DNA from: Craterostigma plantagineum
Lineage: Eukaryota > Streptophyta > Magnoliopsida > Lamiales > Linderniaceae
DNA length: 64,000 bases
Assembly: GCA_027422505.1 (NCBI GenBank)
Contig: JAPQWV010000479.1
Location: 321,001 to 385,000, forward strand
Reading direction: 5' to 3'
In this document: piece by piece, positions 22,785 through 35,066 of the stretch
Numbering within the stretch: position 1 is the first letter of the stretch
How the letters are laid out: each line of letters begins with the position of its first letter
Position numbers and translations under genes: made by a program
Notes under the pieces: model-generated
Told to the model about the DNA's origin: nothing
What the model saw: the letters and a program-made list of their open reading frames with translations, nothing else
The model's database searches: none

Positions 22785-22855
22785 ATTATTATTATTACTA
22801 TTATTATTATTATTATTATTATTATTGTCGTCGTCGTCGTCGGCGTCGTCGCAAG
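22785..22855 (+). repeat. Simple repeat (TTA)n then (GTC)n in intron 14
   Basis: A run of TTA triplets changes into GTC triplets. It begins just after the 5' splice site at 22779. Confidence 0.8.
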
Positions 22856-23683
22856 GTAGGATTGTGAATTTAGATTGTAAGTACTGTGGTCTTTACTCAC
22901 AGTAATTTTCAAGATAAAATAAATCTTAAAACCTACCTATTGCCGACATGGAATCTGTCTAGTTGGAATTCCCATTAGACTTATTTTAGTTTGCATTACA
23001 ATTATTTATTCTGAAATACTAATTAGTTACAATACTAGTAACTACATTCAAATTTCTCAACTACTTTTCAAAATCAGGGGCAAGGCTTATTACTTGAACT
23101 GGTTCCAGTTCTTGCCGTTTCTGGAGTACTGGTAATTAAGCTCAAACAACATTAATATGTTTTGTTATTTATTTTGTCATTAAACGTTTCCTATCAGATC
23201 TACATATCAGCATTTTCAATAGGCATGGGAGCAGTTCCATGGGTCGTAATGTCAGAGGTAATGATGTATACATATATATATATTATCATGGAGCTAAGCT
23301 AACAATGATTTTACTAAAAAAAAAAAGTAGTTCTTCTAGCATTGATTGATGTTCTTCGATTGATATTATGCAGATATTTCCAATACACGTAAAAGGTGTG
23401 GCTGGAAGTTTAGTAGCTCTAGTGAGCTGGTTAGGTGCTTGGGCAGTTTCTTACACCTTTAACTTCATGATGGCTTGGAGCTCTACTGGTAAAATAATTC
23501 AAATTATATTTCGATAATATATACATATATCTCAAATATTCATCATGTATTGATCCCAGATCTTCTATTATTACAGGTACTTTTGCGATTTATGCCGGAT
23601 TTTGCGCCTTGACAGTCCTCTTCGTAGCACAAATTGTGCCCGAGACGAAAGGGAAGACGTTGGAAGAGATTCAATCAAACTAG

Positions 23684-23877
23684 TAGAAATATATTTATTT
23701 AATTCAATTTTAAAATTTTAATTTACTAATAATTTTTTATTAATTATTGTATTTATTGAAAAAATTACATAGAAACATGCAATTAATTACTGTTAATTAA
23801 TAAATATGACATTAATTAGACATAATTAATGATTTATTAATTAAATATCTAATTAATTTAATATTATTATTCATTAT
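23684..23877. other. 3' flank of the transporter gene, AT-rich
   Basis: About 200 bases of AT-rich DNA after the stop codon. AATAAA-like words are present, but no poly(A) site can be chosen from sequence alone. Confidence 0.4.
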
Positions 23878-24282
23878 GACATTACACATAATACCTACTT
23901 GACTATTGTTAATGATACCATACCCATGTCAGAAAAGATAGGTACCCGATTTAATGTTTACCAGTTTCTTCAGTCACGCCGTACCTTTCTGTGTGTGTAT
24001 GGCGTACCATAACACGTTGATATAGGGTACCTAAATGTGTTTGTACGGCGTACCTTATGTGCTAATACGGCGTACATAATGTGCTAATACGGCGTACCAT
24101 TTTCTCAACGTATGACGTACCACAACACGTTGATATAGGGTACCTAAATATGTTGTATGGCGTACCTGCGGCGGATCAGTACCTATCTGCAAAAAAATTA
24201 TTCTACTAGGTACATACATATAAAAAAAATCTGACAGAGTACTAAATTACAAGTTTTTTTTCCAAATGGGTATTTATGTGTT
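23878..24282 (+). mobile_element. MITE family M, copy 1 (upstream of PCN)
   Basis: About 405 bp with ends ACATTACACATAATACCTA and, read inward from the right, ACACATAAATACCCATTT. The interior holds repeated GTACGGCGTACC and TATGACGTACC words and ACACGTTGATATAGGGTACC. A full-length relative lies in opposite orientation at 30675-31030. It has no coding capacity. Confidence 0.75.
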
Positions 24283-24299
24283 TCTTCATTTAATATATA

Positions 24300-24460
24300 T
24301 TATGTAATATATATAATTACTTAAATTGGCTGGCCGGCCCCTGGGCTAGCCCGCCCCACCTGCCACAGTCCGCAGCCCACGCGGGCTGGCCCGCTCAGGC
24401 CCACCCCTCTGCGGGCCTAAAATTCACAGCCCGTGGACCGGATTGACAGTACTATCGAGA
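24300..24460. mobile_element. Possible remnant of a GC-rich hAT MITE
   Basis: A GC-rich block of GGCCCGCC-like words ends in GGATTGACAGTACTA, resembling the right end (TTTTGACAGCTCTA) of the complete hAT MITE at 31674-32205. The left end and a TSD were not found. Confidence 0.4.
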
Positions 24461-24470
24461 ATTGTCTGTC

Positions 24471-24696
24471 AAAGCTTCATAGTTTGGACCAAATGCTGAG
24501 AGTTGCAGCTCAATAAACCCAATAAGCAAAAGAGAAAAAAAATAAACTTGGGCCGAAGCACACATCCATATTATTAGCCTTTTTGATTCGGATCCACGGG
24601 CTTATTTTCGCCCGGCCCGAAACCAAACGCATAAAGCCCTACCCTCCCTTAAACCTGCGAATCTCACTTCCTCCAACATTCTTCAGAAAGTCGTCA
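24471..24696 (+). promoter_or_regulatory. Promoter and 5' leader of PCN
   Basis: Contains AAACCCAATAAG, CTTGGGCCGAAG and CGGCCCGAAACC. TGGGCC (site II) and AAACCC-type words are typical of promoters of plant ribosome-biogenesis genes, which fits the product. No clear TATA box is seen. The exact transcription start is unknown. Confidence 0.45.
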
Positions 24697-27600
24697 ATGG
24701 GGAAAAGGAAGCGGAGTTCGCAGAATAGTGGCGAGGAAGTTGAGACAAAAGGGATGTTTGAAGTTCACAGAATTAGCTCAGTAGATTGGCACCCGTCAGC
24801 CGTCGTAGCTCTAGCCACCAGCGCCGACGGATCTCGGGTTGCTGCGGCTCGCGCCGACGGCTCGGTCGAGATTTGGCTCGTTTCTCCAGGCTCCGTCGGT
24901 TGGCACTGTCTGCTTGTAAGTGGAGCCACCTTTTTAGTTAATATGCTACAAAATTAATAATAATTGATGATTGACATGGTATAGACAATACATGGAGATC
25001 CCGGTTCGAGGGTGACTTCCTTGGTGTGGTGTCAGTTGGGGACGCAGTTGGGTCGATTGTTCTCATCTAGCATTGATGGGTCGATTTCAGAGTGGGACTT
25101 GTTCAATTTGAAACAAAAGGTTAACCCACAAACTATGAACAGCCTTCCATTTATTTATTACATGTTACAGCTATTTGGCATATCAGTGGCCTCCTATTTC
25201 TGGATGGTATTGTTTGTTGTTTAGCTGAAAATGCATTTTATAGAAATTGGAGTTTGATGGCAGTCATGTTTTAAGTCTCTTGGTCTGACTGCTGCTAGCG
25301 AATATCTGAGTTTTGACATAATTGCTGCTACGCTTGTAACTGACTAACAAAATATTGACTCAATTTGTTGCCAACTGAAACTGATACGTTTGTGCAACAT
25401 TGTGGATAAGTAGTCGATTATCGTGAAAGGTTGGTTTTCTTCTGACTGAATATCGTTGTTAGATTTCATTATATTATTGTTATTGATACTGCATTACCGA
25501 TTTTTTTTTTTTTTTTTTTTAGAGAGTTTTGGATTCTATTGGCATTTCCATATGGAAACTTGCTGCAGAACCATGTGATGATCTGGGGACTGACACCAAG
25601 CAACCAATCGACTTGCCTGAGAACGGACATGCTAGTTCTTCAATTATTATTAGCACAGAAGTTGACTGCGACAGTGAATGTGATAACGGGGACGATGACA
25701 TTAATGAGCTTGACGGGATGAATGATATTATTACCCGGCTTGCCTTAGCTTGCGATGATGGCTGTGTTCGGATATACTATGTCTCTGATGCAGATAAACT
25801 AACTTACTGTAGAACATTACCAAGGGTTAATGGTGAGGAAGCTTCTCTTTATGGTTATAAAACTTTATTTACACTGTATCAAAAAGGAGTATCATTGGCC
25901 CTTTTATTGGTTATGTGTAGGACGTATGTTAAGTGTTGCCTGGAGTTCTGATTCTAGTAGGATATATTCGGGCAGCAGTGACGGGTATGATAATGTCACT
26001 TAAATTTAGCATTAATAAATATCAAGTTAATTCCTCAATTTTATGGCATTTCTCAGCGTTTACGTGGAGATACATAATATGCGAATGCTTATAATTTTAT
26101 TGATTTTCTGAGTTTCTTTTCATTCCTATCTTTTTAATTAGGTTCATACGGTGTTGGGATGCAAAATTGGGGCACGAAATTTACAGAGTAACTGTAGGAA
26201 ATGGAGGCATTGGAAATAGAAGTGATATATGCCTATGGTCATTGCTTGTTTTGAGGTTGGAGTTATATCTGGTGTATATTTTTGTTTGCTTGGGATCATT
26301 TCTGCGAAGGATTAATGCTGTTCTCATCATAATTTCCTATCATGTATTTCTAATTAATGCTCCTTGTTGGTTTCAGATGTGGGACCGTCGTCACTGGTGA
26401 TAGTTCTGGGAGTGTTCGGTTCTGGGATGGTCAATTTGGAACTCTTTTGCAGGAACATTCGTATCACAAGGGTGATGTAAACGCATTAGCAGTATCTCCT
26501 AGTCAAAATCAAGTTTTTTCGGCTGGTTCTGATGGTCAGGTAGTTGTTTGAATTCATATTTTCTTATTTTATGTTGTTTGATTTTGGTTTCAATCATTTT
26601 ATTCCTAATCAGAGTGCAATTTAAGTAGCATGAAATATGAATGTCTCGAATATTTGTAATTTTTGGATTAACTATTTCTTTCCTCAAAACTGTTTTCGGT
26701 ATCTTCTGTACTAACTCACAGGTATGCTATAATTTATTCTCTCAGGTGGTGCTTATTTAGAATTTTAAGATAGGCCAACAAATTATGATATTTATAAATG
26801 TTGTATTATATTTAGCCGATGCATATTTTCGTAAACTTTCTAATGCTACCTTTTTAGGTTGTACTATATAAACTTTCTAGTGATTCAATTGGCTCTGCTG
26901 ATGGAGAGTTTAGCCCTGAAGCGATAAGGAAATGGGTCTACATCGGCCATGTCAGAGCTCATACACATGATGTGAAAGCTTTGTCTGTAGCAGTTCCCAT
27001 CAGTCATGAAGGTGGTTTTAATTTTTATGGTTCTGATTTCTCTAGTAGGGCTTATGGTCTGACTGTTATTTCTTTCTTCTCGCCTCTTCCTTTCCTTCTC
27101 TTGTCTAATTCTAAATAATTTAAACCGTTATTTACATCCTGTTTTCATCTCAAGATCTGCCTTCACATGAAACGATCAAGAGGTTACGCGGTCGGGAAAA
27201 GCCTCTGCAACACAGTTACCGTAAATGGGCTCATATAGGTGTGCCGATGCTTATATCTGCTGGTGATGATACCAAGCTTTTTGCATATTCTGTGAAGGAG
27301 TTCACGAAGTTCTCTCCCCATGATATATGCCCTGCACCACAGAGAACACCGATGCAACTTGTGCCAAAAACAGCCTTGTTTGATACTCCAGTTCTTTTGA
27401 TTCAGAATGCTCACTCGATAGATATATATCGTGTTTGCGTAAAAAATAATACAGTATATGATACATCTAGTAGTGGGCTTGCGACCAGAAATTTAGTGGC
27501 ACGGGTTAAATGTAAAGATTCACATAAGATCACGTGCAGTACAATTTCTTCATCAGGCACATTATTTGCCTACTCTGACCATATGAAACCCAAGTTATTT

Positions 27601-29985
27601 AAGTTGGAAGAAAGCAGACGAGGCAAGAGGTCATGGAGTGTGAATAAAAGGCAGCTTCCTAGGGAATTACCTGTTGCCCACTGCATGGTTTTTACTTCAG
27701 ATTCCTCACGATTGCTATTAGCCGGACAAGACAAAAAAATATCTGTATGCTCCTTTTTTATCATTGTTATTCACTTTTCTTATTGACTGCATGCACTCAT
27801 GTATACTCTCATGTTTCCCTGGCCTTCCTAAATTTTTAGATGATTTGAGATTATTGATAAAGAGATCCCACATCTGTTCTGATGATAAACCCTTAACTTA
27901 GCTCAACAACATCATCAATGTATATGTGAACATTTTCCTTTTTACTCAGATGGATATTACACCAACAACTCTTGTCCTGGTAACTAGCCACATGACATTT
28001 ACCTACCAAACCTCTTACATTCTGTATAGCCTAAGTTGTTTTGCAAGATTTCTGTTGAGCAGCTAGTTGACCATTCGAGAACTCTCGTCTGAAAAGTCGT
28101 GCACATTCTTGTGGGTCTGTCTGTGATCTCTCAACTTTTTCTCTGCGTTTCTGAATGATTACTTGTTTTGCTGAGTATATTATATTTTGCGGCAAGTAAT
28201 AAATATAATACACTGACTTGAATGAGCTAGCTTGGAATGAGTTTTCTTTATTGAACCAAGTACATGCATTCCATGCCTGGAAAGTATTGGAATTTCACGC
28301 CTGTCGCATATACGTAGAGTACAACATATAGCATGTGGTTTTATTGAAATGAAAATTTAATACTGTTACGTTGCTGCAGGTGGTTGATGTGGGAAGTGCT
28401 GAGTTAATCCATGCTTTCACTCCTTGTCGTGCAGATGGCTGCGAGAAATTGCCACCTCATGAACTTCCAATCACGAAAATGTTCACAAGTAATGATGGCC
28501 AGTGGTTAGCTGCTGTAAACTGCTTTGGAGATTTGTATTTCTTTAATCTCGAAACATTAAGGTATCGCTTGATACCCTTTGTGTTGGTTAGATTGGCAAT
28601 TGGTTATGCTTTACAAGTATTATTACGGAACACAAAAGGCATGTTTCGTTCCATATCTTTTAGCATTTTAGGTGCATAACGACTAATGAGACAAAACTAA
28701 TAACTCTCGACAAGCAAAGCTCTTGGCTTTTTCATTATTTGTTCATTCTATTTTACCAAAGAAAATTCAATCTAAGTAGCTTCTGGTTGCCACTGGACTA
28801 TATGTTTTACCTTGCCTTTGTACCCCATATAAGTAACATCGGCAGTTCTGAATAATTCTATCTGCTTGCAGGTACATTCTTATTTGTTTTACTATAATGC
28901 ATGATTGACTGCAAAGTAAGCGTGCTCGAATTGAGTTGTTTGCAATGCATATGGTTGTTTGAGCCTGTCTTGGAAGTTCAAATTGTTTTCTTGTATTTGA
29001 ATTCCCTGAAAATTTCATGGGTAACTGTGCTGACAGGCAACATTGGTTTCTCTCAAGATTGGATGGGGCCTCAGTTACTGCTGGTGGTTTTACCCCGTGG
29101 AACAGCAACATTCTTATTGTCTCCACATCTTCGAATCACGTTTATGCTCTGGATGTGGAGGCCAAACAGTTGGGTGAATGGTCTATGAAGAATACCTTTG
29201 CTTTGCCCAAAAAGTATCAGGAGTTTCCGGGAGAAGTGATCGGTCTCTCCTTCCAGCCATCCTCCAGTTCCTCTTCTGTTATCGTCTACAGTCCCAGGTA
29301 AACTCGCCTAGGGAATAACCTTGGTTTTTTGTTATATTTATATCTGGGGAACATTCTGGTTTGCCTGAATACGAGGGACATAGTTGGCATGTTTATATGT
29401 CTGTATAAAGCGCAATACTAATAGTTAATACTTTCATAGGCACTGGACATAGTTGGCTTGTTTATTTGTCTGTATAAAAGGCTATACTGAAACTTTCCGT
29501 ATTATGATGCTTAAGTTTAATGAGTAAACCTGCATCGTGGTGGAAGTTTTGTCAAACTTAGCACGGTGGACAAGGAAATGCATGCTCATTACTTTTAGTT
29601 TCCCACTTGTCTAAAGCTTATATATAACCTGTTGCTCGACATTTTTATTTCTCTATCCAGAATGACATCTTGTTATATTTCCAGGGCGATGTGTATGATT
29701 GACTTTGGGATCCCTGTTGATAGAGGTGGTGATGGTGACTTGGGAAAGAATACGCAGAGCTTCACAAAGAAGCTACACGTCAATGGCATACTGAAGCGCA
29801 AAATGCATCAGTTGGAAACTAAATGGGCTGGACGAAAGAACTTTGAATTTTGCTCATTCAGGGATCATGTTTTATTTGTTGGACATCTCTCTGAAAATTC
29901 GGTCTTGGTCGTGGACAGGCCATGGATGCAAGTGGTCGACGCTTTCGATACCCAGCCTGTTCACAGGCATATTTTTGGGACATAG
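24697..29985 (+). CDS. PCN: WD40-repeat protein POPCORN / UTP4 (cirhin) homologue, 11 exons
   Basis: Exons with GT-AG borders: 24697-24915, 24985-25119, 25523-25832, 25921-25984, 26142-26255, 26377-26539, 26858-27011, 27155-27744, 28380-28561, 29037-29297, 29685-29985. They join in frame into 830 codons, close to Arabidopsis POPCORN. The start MGKRKRSS is followed by [20 protein letters not shown] and WD repeats such as [34 protein letters not shown] and [26 protein letters not shown] and [11 protein letters not shown] lie further on. UTP4 belongs to the t-UTP part of the SSU processome, which acts in the nucleolus in 18S rRNA processing. The plant gene is needed for embryo and meristem organisation. 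The frame is intact, so the gene is probably functional. A poly-T run precedes the exon-3 acceptor. Confidence 0.9.
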
Positions 29986-30240
29986 TCTCCAGCTGTTGAG
30001 GGTTGTATACCATATGAGAATGCTAGAAAGTGGTGACCTATCGAAAATTTTGCATGATGGTACTTATTACTCTTTTGATCGGATCATAGGATAGGTTTAT
30101 GCAGGGCTGTTGTGCCATGTATTCCTCTATATAACTGCTTCGTTCCAAAATGCCAGTTTACTCTGGTATGGAGGTCTGTTCCTTGACGCCAACTCTATTC
30201 GCTGTTCCTTTTTTTTTTTTCATGGCGTAGCATCTGTTTG
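29986..30240 (+). other. 3' untranslated region and flank of PCN
   Basis: Ordinary AT-rich sequence follows the TAG at 29983-29985. The transcript end is not identifiable. Confidence 0.4.
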
Positions 30241-30242
30241 TT

Positions 30243-30330
30243 AGGGCATCTCCAACATAACCTTATGTTTGGCGTCGGGCGCCATGAATGGAGCTAAGTT
30301 GAGCGGGTCACTGTTCACCCGCCAAGCCTT
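30243..30330 (+). mobile_element. End of a MITE (GGGCATCTCCAAC type)
   Basis: TTAGGGCATCTCCAACATAA followed by GGCGTCGGGCG resembles the common plant MITE terminus GGGCATCTCCAAC. A partner end was not found with confidence, so this may be a fragment, or its right end may be near 31190 with copy 2 of MITE M nested inside. Confidence 0.4.
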
Positions 30331-30674
30331 TCTTCTTTTTTTTTCTGTTTCTTTTTCTTACTTTCACAGATTATTTCAGATTTTTGTATCGATTTCTTTG
30401 GACTTCAAGCGTCTGATTGAAATAGAAAACGAGTTCTGTTGTTTACAGGTGAAAAGACAACGATGGAGGCATGCATGATAGAAAAAGTTGGGGAAAGCTG
30501 ATTAATGAAAATTGAAAATTTTGCCATCGATAATATACATAAAATTGTAATTTACTATAAAATTAGTTCATTCATATTTCGTAAATAGTAACCAAAAAGT
30601 TTCTAAAAAGAATTCTCATAAGCAATAATGCAAATTGCAATCTCTCTAATTTTATGTTATCATTTTTTTAAGGG

Positions 30675-31030
30675 GTCTTTACACATAATACCCATTTGTA
30701 AAAAATACTTATAATTTATTACCGTGCAGATTTTTTTTTTTTATATGTAGGTACCTAATAGAATAAATTTTCTGCAGATAGGTACCCGATTCGCCGCAGG
30801 TACGCCATACAACACATTTAGGTACCCTATATCAACGTATTGTGGTACGTCATATGTTGAGAAAATGGTACCATATATCAACGTGTTATGGTACGCCATA
30901 CACACAGGAAGGTACGACGTACCTGAAGAAACTGGTAAACATCAAATTGGATACCTATATGTAAAAATTTATGACATTAGTACTTATCTGTAAAAATTTT
31001 AGTCAAGTAGGTATTTATGTGTAGATGTCA
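30675..31030 (-). mobile_element. MITE family M, copy 2 (downstream of PCN, inverted)
   Basis: About 356 bp. Its reverse complement matches copy 1 at 23878-24282 along the whole length, sharing GTTTACCAGTTTCTTCAG, ACACGTTGATAT and TGTATGGCGTACCTGCGGCG. Ends are TTTACACATAATACCCATTT and, inward from the right, ACATCTACACATAAATACC. Confidence 0.75.
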
Positions 31031-31673
31031 CTTTTTTTAAACTATAAAGTAAATTGATATTAGTATTTGTATTTTAAATAATTTTTCCATATAACATATT
31101 TAAAGCTAAATCATAACAAAAAATAATAATGGAAATAATTTATAACGAAATGAATTGAAAATATTTAGAATGATTAAATTAGAGAGGAAATGATTGGAGT
31201 TTGTTGGTACTGTTCAAACTCTATATCTGGAAAAATTAAACTATAGCAACTGTATATATCGACGGATGGTTTCACCCACTTATAATAGAGAGAATAGAAA
31301 ATCTAATGAAGTTTTTAAAATTAGAATTACAGAGAGGTTTCAAAGCAGATTTGTCGAGATTCTCCGCCGCTCGCCGGCCCGCGCTCTCCCTCCCCGTCCC
31401 ATTCGCTGCCTCCCTCGTTTCTCTCGACCCGCGGGTCGAGAGCTTTTTCTCCCTCGTGGAGCTCTCAGTCCGATGAAGATAAAAACTAGGAAGTCGAAGG
31501 CCAAGTGAAAGTGAAGAGTATCGTATATTTAGCTTAATTGTTTTTTTTAAGTTCTTTAGTTTTTGATCGTAGATAATGAGTTTTGTTTTCTGTCGGTTTT
31601 TTGTCCCTTGTGGACATTTTTCTCCCCACGTGGAAGTTTTGTGCCCCTTTGTGGGGTTGTGTTGTGCCATATG
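31031..31673. other. Intergenic DNA with a short GC-rich patch; no gene
   Basis: A GC-rich stretch at 31360-31460 and the GTTTTTTGTCCCTTGTGGAC.. stretch up to 31665 read like the 3' end of an old LINE, but the match is by texture only. The sequence resumes at 32214 after the hAT insertion. 31666-31673 is the TSD GCCATATG. Confidence 0.35.
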
Positions 31674-32213
31674 TAGAGCCGTCAAATGAGCTCGTGGCCC
31701 GCGGGCCGGCCCGCCCCGCCCCCCAAAAAGGGCGGGCTGGGCTGGGATATTTTAGGCCCGCCCAAAGGTGGGCCTAAACGGGCCAGCCCGCGCGGGCAGC
31801 GGGCTTGGCGGGGCGGGGCGGGCTGGCCCGCGGGCCAGCCCGCCAGTTTAAATAAATTATATATATATTTTATATTATATATTATGTTTAAATATATTAA
31901 TGTAATAGTTAATGATTCCTTAATTATACCATAATTAATAACATATGTATTTATAAATATATAATTAATACATTATTTATCCATAATTTATCATTAAATA
32001 CCTTAATTAACTAAAACTAATTAATAAATTAAATTATAAAATGAAAATACAGAAAAATAAATATTTTTTATATGCGGGCGGGCCTGGCCCGCCTGGCCCG
32101 CGGTAGGCCCGCCAGGTGGCGGGCCAGCCCGCCCCGCCCCGCCAAGTGGCGGGCTTTGGCGGGCGGCGGGCCAACCCAGCCCGGCCCGCCATTTTGACAG
32201 CTCTAGCCATATG
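31666..32213. mobile_element. GC-rich non-autonomous hAT element with 8-bp TSD
   Basis: The element spans 31674-32205 (532 bp). TIRs are TAGAGCCGTCAAA and, inward from the right, TAGAGCTGTCAAAA. The TSD is GCCATATG at 31666-31673 and 32206-32213. The outer 150 bases on each side are dense GGCCCGCC/GGCGGGCC words in opposite orientation, and the centre is AT-rich. This structure should fold into a long hairpin. It has no coding capacity. Confidence 0.92.
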
Positions 32214-35009
32214 TGAGTCTTTGTTCTCCTGGTTGACGAGTGAGACCTTTTGAGCTATTTAACCCTGTATCTTTTAATAATGAATTCATGCTATCGTTTC
32301 GGAAAAAACATTGCAGTTAACTTTTTAATAATGTTGCAAAACTAAACGACTGTTTTCAATTATAATTATAATTGTTTTTATTTTCATCACTAAACTTCAC
32401 AATTCTTTACTCTCATTATTTCGTATAAGCATTATTTTTAACGCTAAATTTTTAGCCTCAATCTATTTTCACCACAAAAGCTCTCATTCAGTCACTCCAG
32501 CTATTCTGATCTTTCCTCCGTTCATCATCCTGGCATCATAAAGCAAGCTTAAGGTAATAATGGCTTTAAGCTTTTGTAAAACTTAAGCTGCACTGAAACT
32601 AAACCTACCACTTGAGCAGAAACAATCTTGGGACGGAGACCATACAAGGACACCAGTGTACAACTCCTGCAACAAAGCACACTATTGACTTTTGAATAAA
32701 CTACTTGCAAACCACAAACCAGATATGAAGATTATGCCCTCAGTATAATGACAAAATCAAAAGGAACAGATATTTTCAAAGTAACAGCTATCAAACTTAA
32801 CCAATGGTGGTAAAGCTTAGTCCCAACTTTCTAAGAGACTTTCAGAATAAGCTATTATTACCAACAACAATTTACATTCTCATAGTGGCCGCGAAGGGTC
32901 CACCTTGTCCAGACCACAGATGTCAAAAGCCTGGGAGATGAAAAACACATACCTGACCATGCACATTTGAGACTTTGACAACTCCCATGCATGGAACAAA
33001 TTCGCAACGTTTGAATTCCGAGACACGGCGAGCTGTACAGACTTTTGATGTTCTGTAGACGTGCGCAGTTTCAAAAGTTCACAAGCGTATTGCACCCAGA
33101 TAATATATCCCACAACCTCAACCTTGAATCAGAACCTGACAATCAGTCCGGGTAAAGGAGACTGACTGGTATAAGTCCAAATTAAAATTTAGGTAGTCAG
33201 CTTTTTTCTTAGAAAGAAGAAATCAGTAGAGGGGATTAATCAACGGAGGTTTGCTGCACCATAACATTGTTACAGCCTATTATTTAGTAGAGTAGCTCGA
33301 CCAACCCAAAGCAACTCGAGCACCCCAAACTCAAGACGCCCATTCAAAGACACTTCAACTCACTTGGCGACCAATTAGATAACAATTCAAGACCCAAGTA
33401 AAAATCATCTGCAATTTTAAAGCGAGGGTATTCATGCGGATCCATATTCCAGAAATATCCCATCATTTAATCATCTTCAATGAAAATATTAAGAAACAAC
33501 CTACATTTCATGCTTCTATAGCAGGAATCATGACGCAATGACACACAAACTTGAGCGGAAAAGGGCATCCAACTCTAAAACCAGGAACAACTCACTCCTG
33601 ATACCTTAATCAGCATTTAAATTGAAATTATAACAGTGCTTTTCAAATTCAAGTTATAACTGTTTGCTTTAAGATATCCAATACATAGCTCGGTAAGATG
33701 CATGCTCTACCAGAAAGTATAATTCAGAAGTTTTGGTTCTGTAAAGATATAGTAGTCCGAAAATTTCAAAAGCATAACATAATTTATTGAGCAAAGTGGT
33801 ATTTTAAATCCTGCTTTGTCTAGTCGTATAGCAGGGAGTGAGAAACCGTTCAACCTATATATAGATCTATGAGCACAGGAAGAAGGGTAGAAAATATACA
33901 TGATAAAATCAGATAATAAACAGTCAATCACAATTACACCGATAAAAAAGGAAGATGGGTAGAAAAAACTCATGCAGTAAATAATTGTTCTTAAATAGCT
34001 TATCGTGTGATCATATAATAATAACCTAGAACGGACCAAATATCAAACCATAACCAAGATCAAGTAAATGACTTCTTTAATAGCTAGAAAATCATGGACC
34101 TGCACTAAGAAGATGCATGCCATCCTTCAGTTTCCAGTTACAGCGCCATAATGAGCTGTACCATGATTCTGACTTGATAACATAATCTCTGCTTTGATGT
34201 TTTTACTTGACTAGATAGTCGATAGGCTGACTGAATCTTTAACGCATTTCCATCAGCTAATTCTCTCTGAGGAATTCGAAATTTCCCACTAAGGCCCTGC
34301 AGATGATAGTTTCTGCAAAATAGCAACCAAAATTGGTACAAGTAGCCTCACATCCAACTAAGCCCAGGTGTACGTGTGCAGAATGCTAATTAGCTGTCAT
34401 TTATTTGTTCACAAGGGAAAAAACAGTACTTGCAAAAATAGATAACTTACTTAGTATGATTGAACCAGAGCAAAAGGATCTCTCATCGACCAGCAAATCT
34501 CCGATAATTTTGAGGTAACACAACAAATATAAATCAGCTCAGTAGGCTGTTGGCTTATCACGTAATAGTTCCAGAAAAAAAGTAGGTTCTTTTGCAACTG
34601 CCGAAAATTTCAATATCTACTGCGTGCATTTTTAGGTGAAAGCAAATACTAGATCTCAAAATCAACTCAGACAGCAGAGCAGATATAATGTCTACCTTAT
34701 TTGATGCCGAAAGACTTGTGCCAATTTGATATGCAATTGCAGGACTAGAATTTAACACAAATATTAAGGCACATGTCGAGCCAAAGCCAAGCTGGGGATT
34801 CTTTTCTTTTGTTTGTCTGCTTTTTTTTTTGGATGAGGTGTAAAGCAAAAAGATGTTACGTTTCTAGAAGAAAAAAAGCTGAAATACAACATAAATTGAA
34901 GATCAAAACACACTTGATATATAATCATAACAGTTGAAAGACAAACCATAATAGTACTACTACACATAGCTTGCGCTAAGAAAGCAGAGCCGAGCGTTAC
35001 ATGTTGGGT
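32214..35009. other. 2.8 kb intergenic DNA, no convincing gene
   Basis: The left 100 bases continue the LINE-like tail interrupted at 31666, with TTTTAATAATGAATTCATGC. Minus-strand stretches at 32880-33113 and 34138-34341 have exon-like borders (for example GGTCAG then GTATGT near 32950, and CTGCAG then GGCCTT near 34300), but their translations match nothing I know and contain no long frame. A spliced non-coding RNA on the minus strand is possible but unproven. Confidence 0.4.
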
Positions 35010-35018
35010 AACAAAAAG

Positions 35019-35066
35019 GGTCTTTTAAAAAAATGGTCCTTCACTCCGTCAATATTAAAAAAATAA
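35019..35066 (+). repeat. MULE left terminal inverted repeat
   Basis: Pairs with 41098-41145. Both share the core TTTAAAAAAATGG and the word GTCAA..TTAAAAA further in. Confidence 0.8.

Larger units (their letters stand above)
17342..23683 (+). pseudogene. ERD6-like monosaccharide transporter (MFS), exon 2 split by a copia element
   Basis: Eighteen exons can be joined with canonical GT-AG borders: 17342-17521, 17626-17651 plus 20513-20549 (exon 2, interrupted), 20927-21016, 21110-21169, 21254-21319, 21390-21455, 21559-21634, 21727-21791, 21885-21977, 22056-22136, 22233-22317, 22401-22447, 22554-22616, 22719-22778, 23078-23131, 23198-23257, 23374-23488, 23577-23683. Without the insertion this gives 476 codons, the usual family length. 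Family marks: acidic N-terminus, GSFEFGSC, GRIAGLTGRKG, FIPESPRWL, LMFFQQFGGINGIGFY, DKSGRRPLL and the closing [12 protein letters not shown]. Such proteins export or move hexoses across the tonoplast by proton coupling, and some are drought-induced. No other lesion is visible, so inactivation by the insertion looks recent. Which paralogue it is cannot be told. Confidence 0.9.

Noticed and set aside
25501..25522. Poly-T run as a retroposon tail
   Set aside because: It is the pyrimidine tract before the PCN exon-3 acceptor and no insertion borders are seen.
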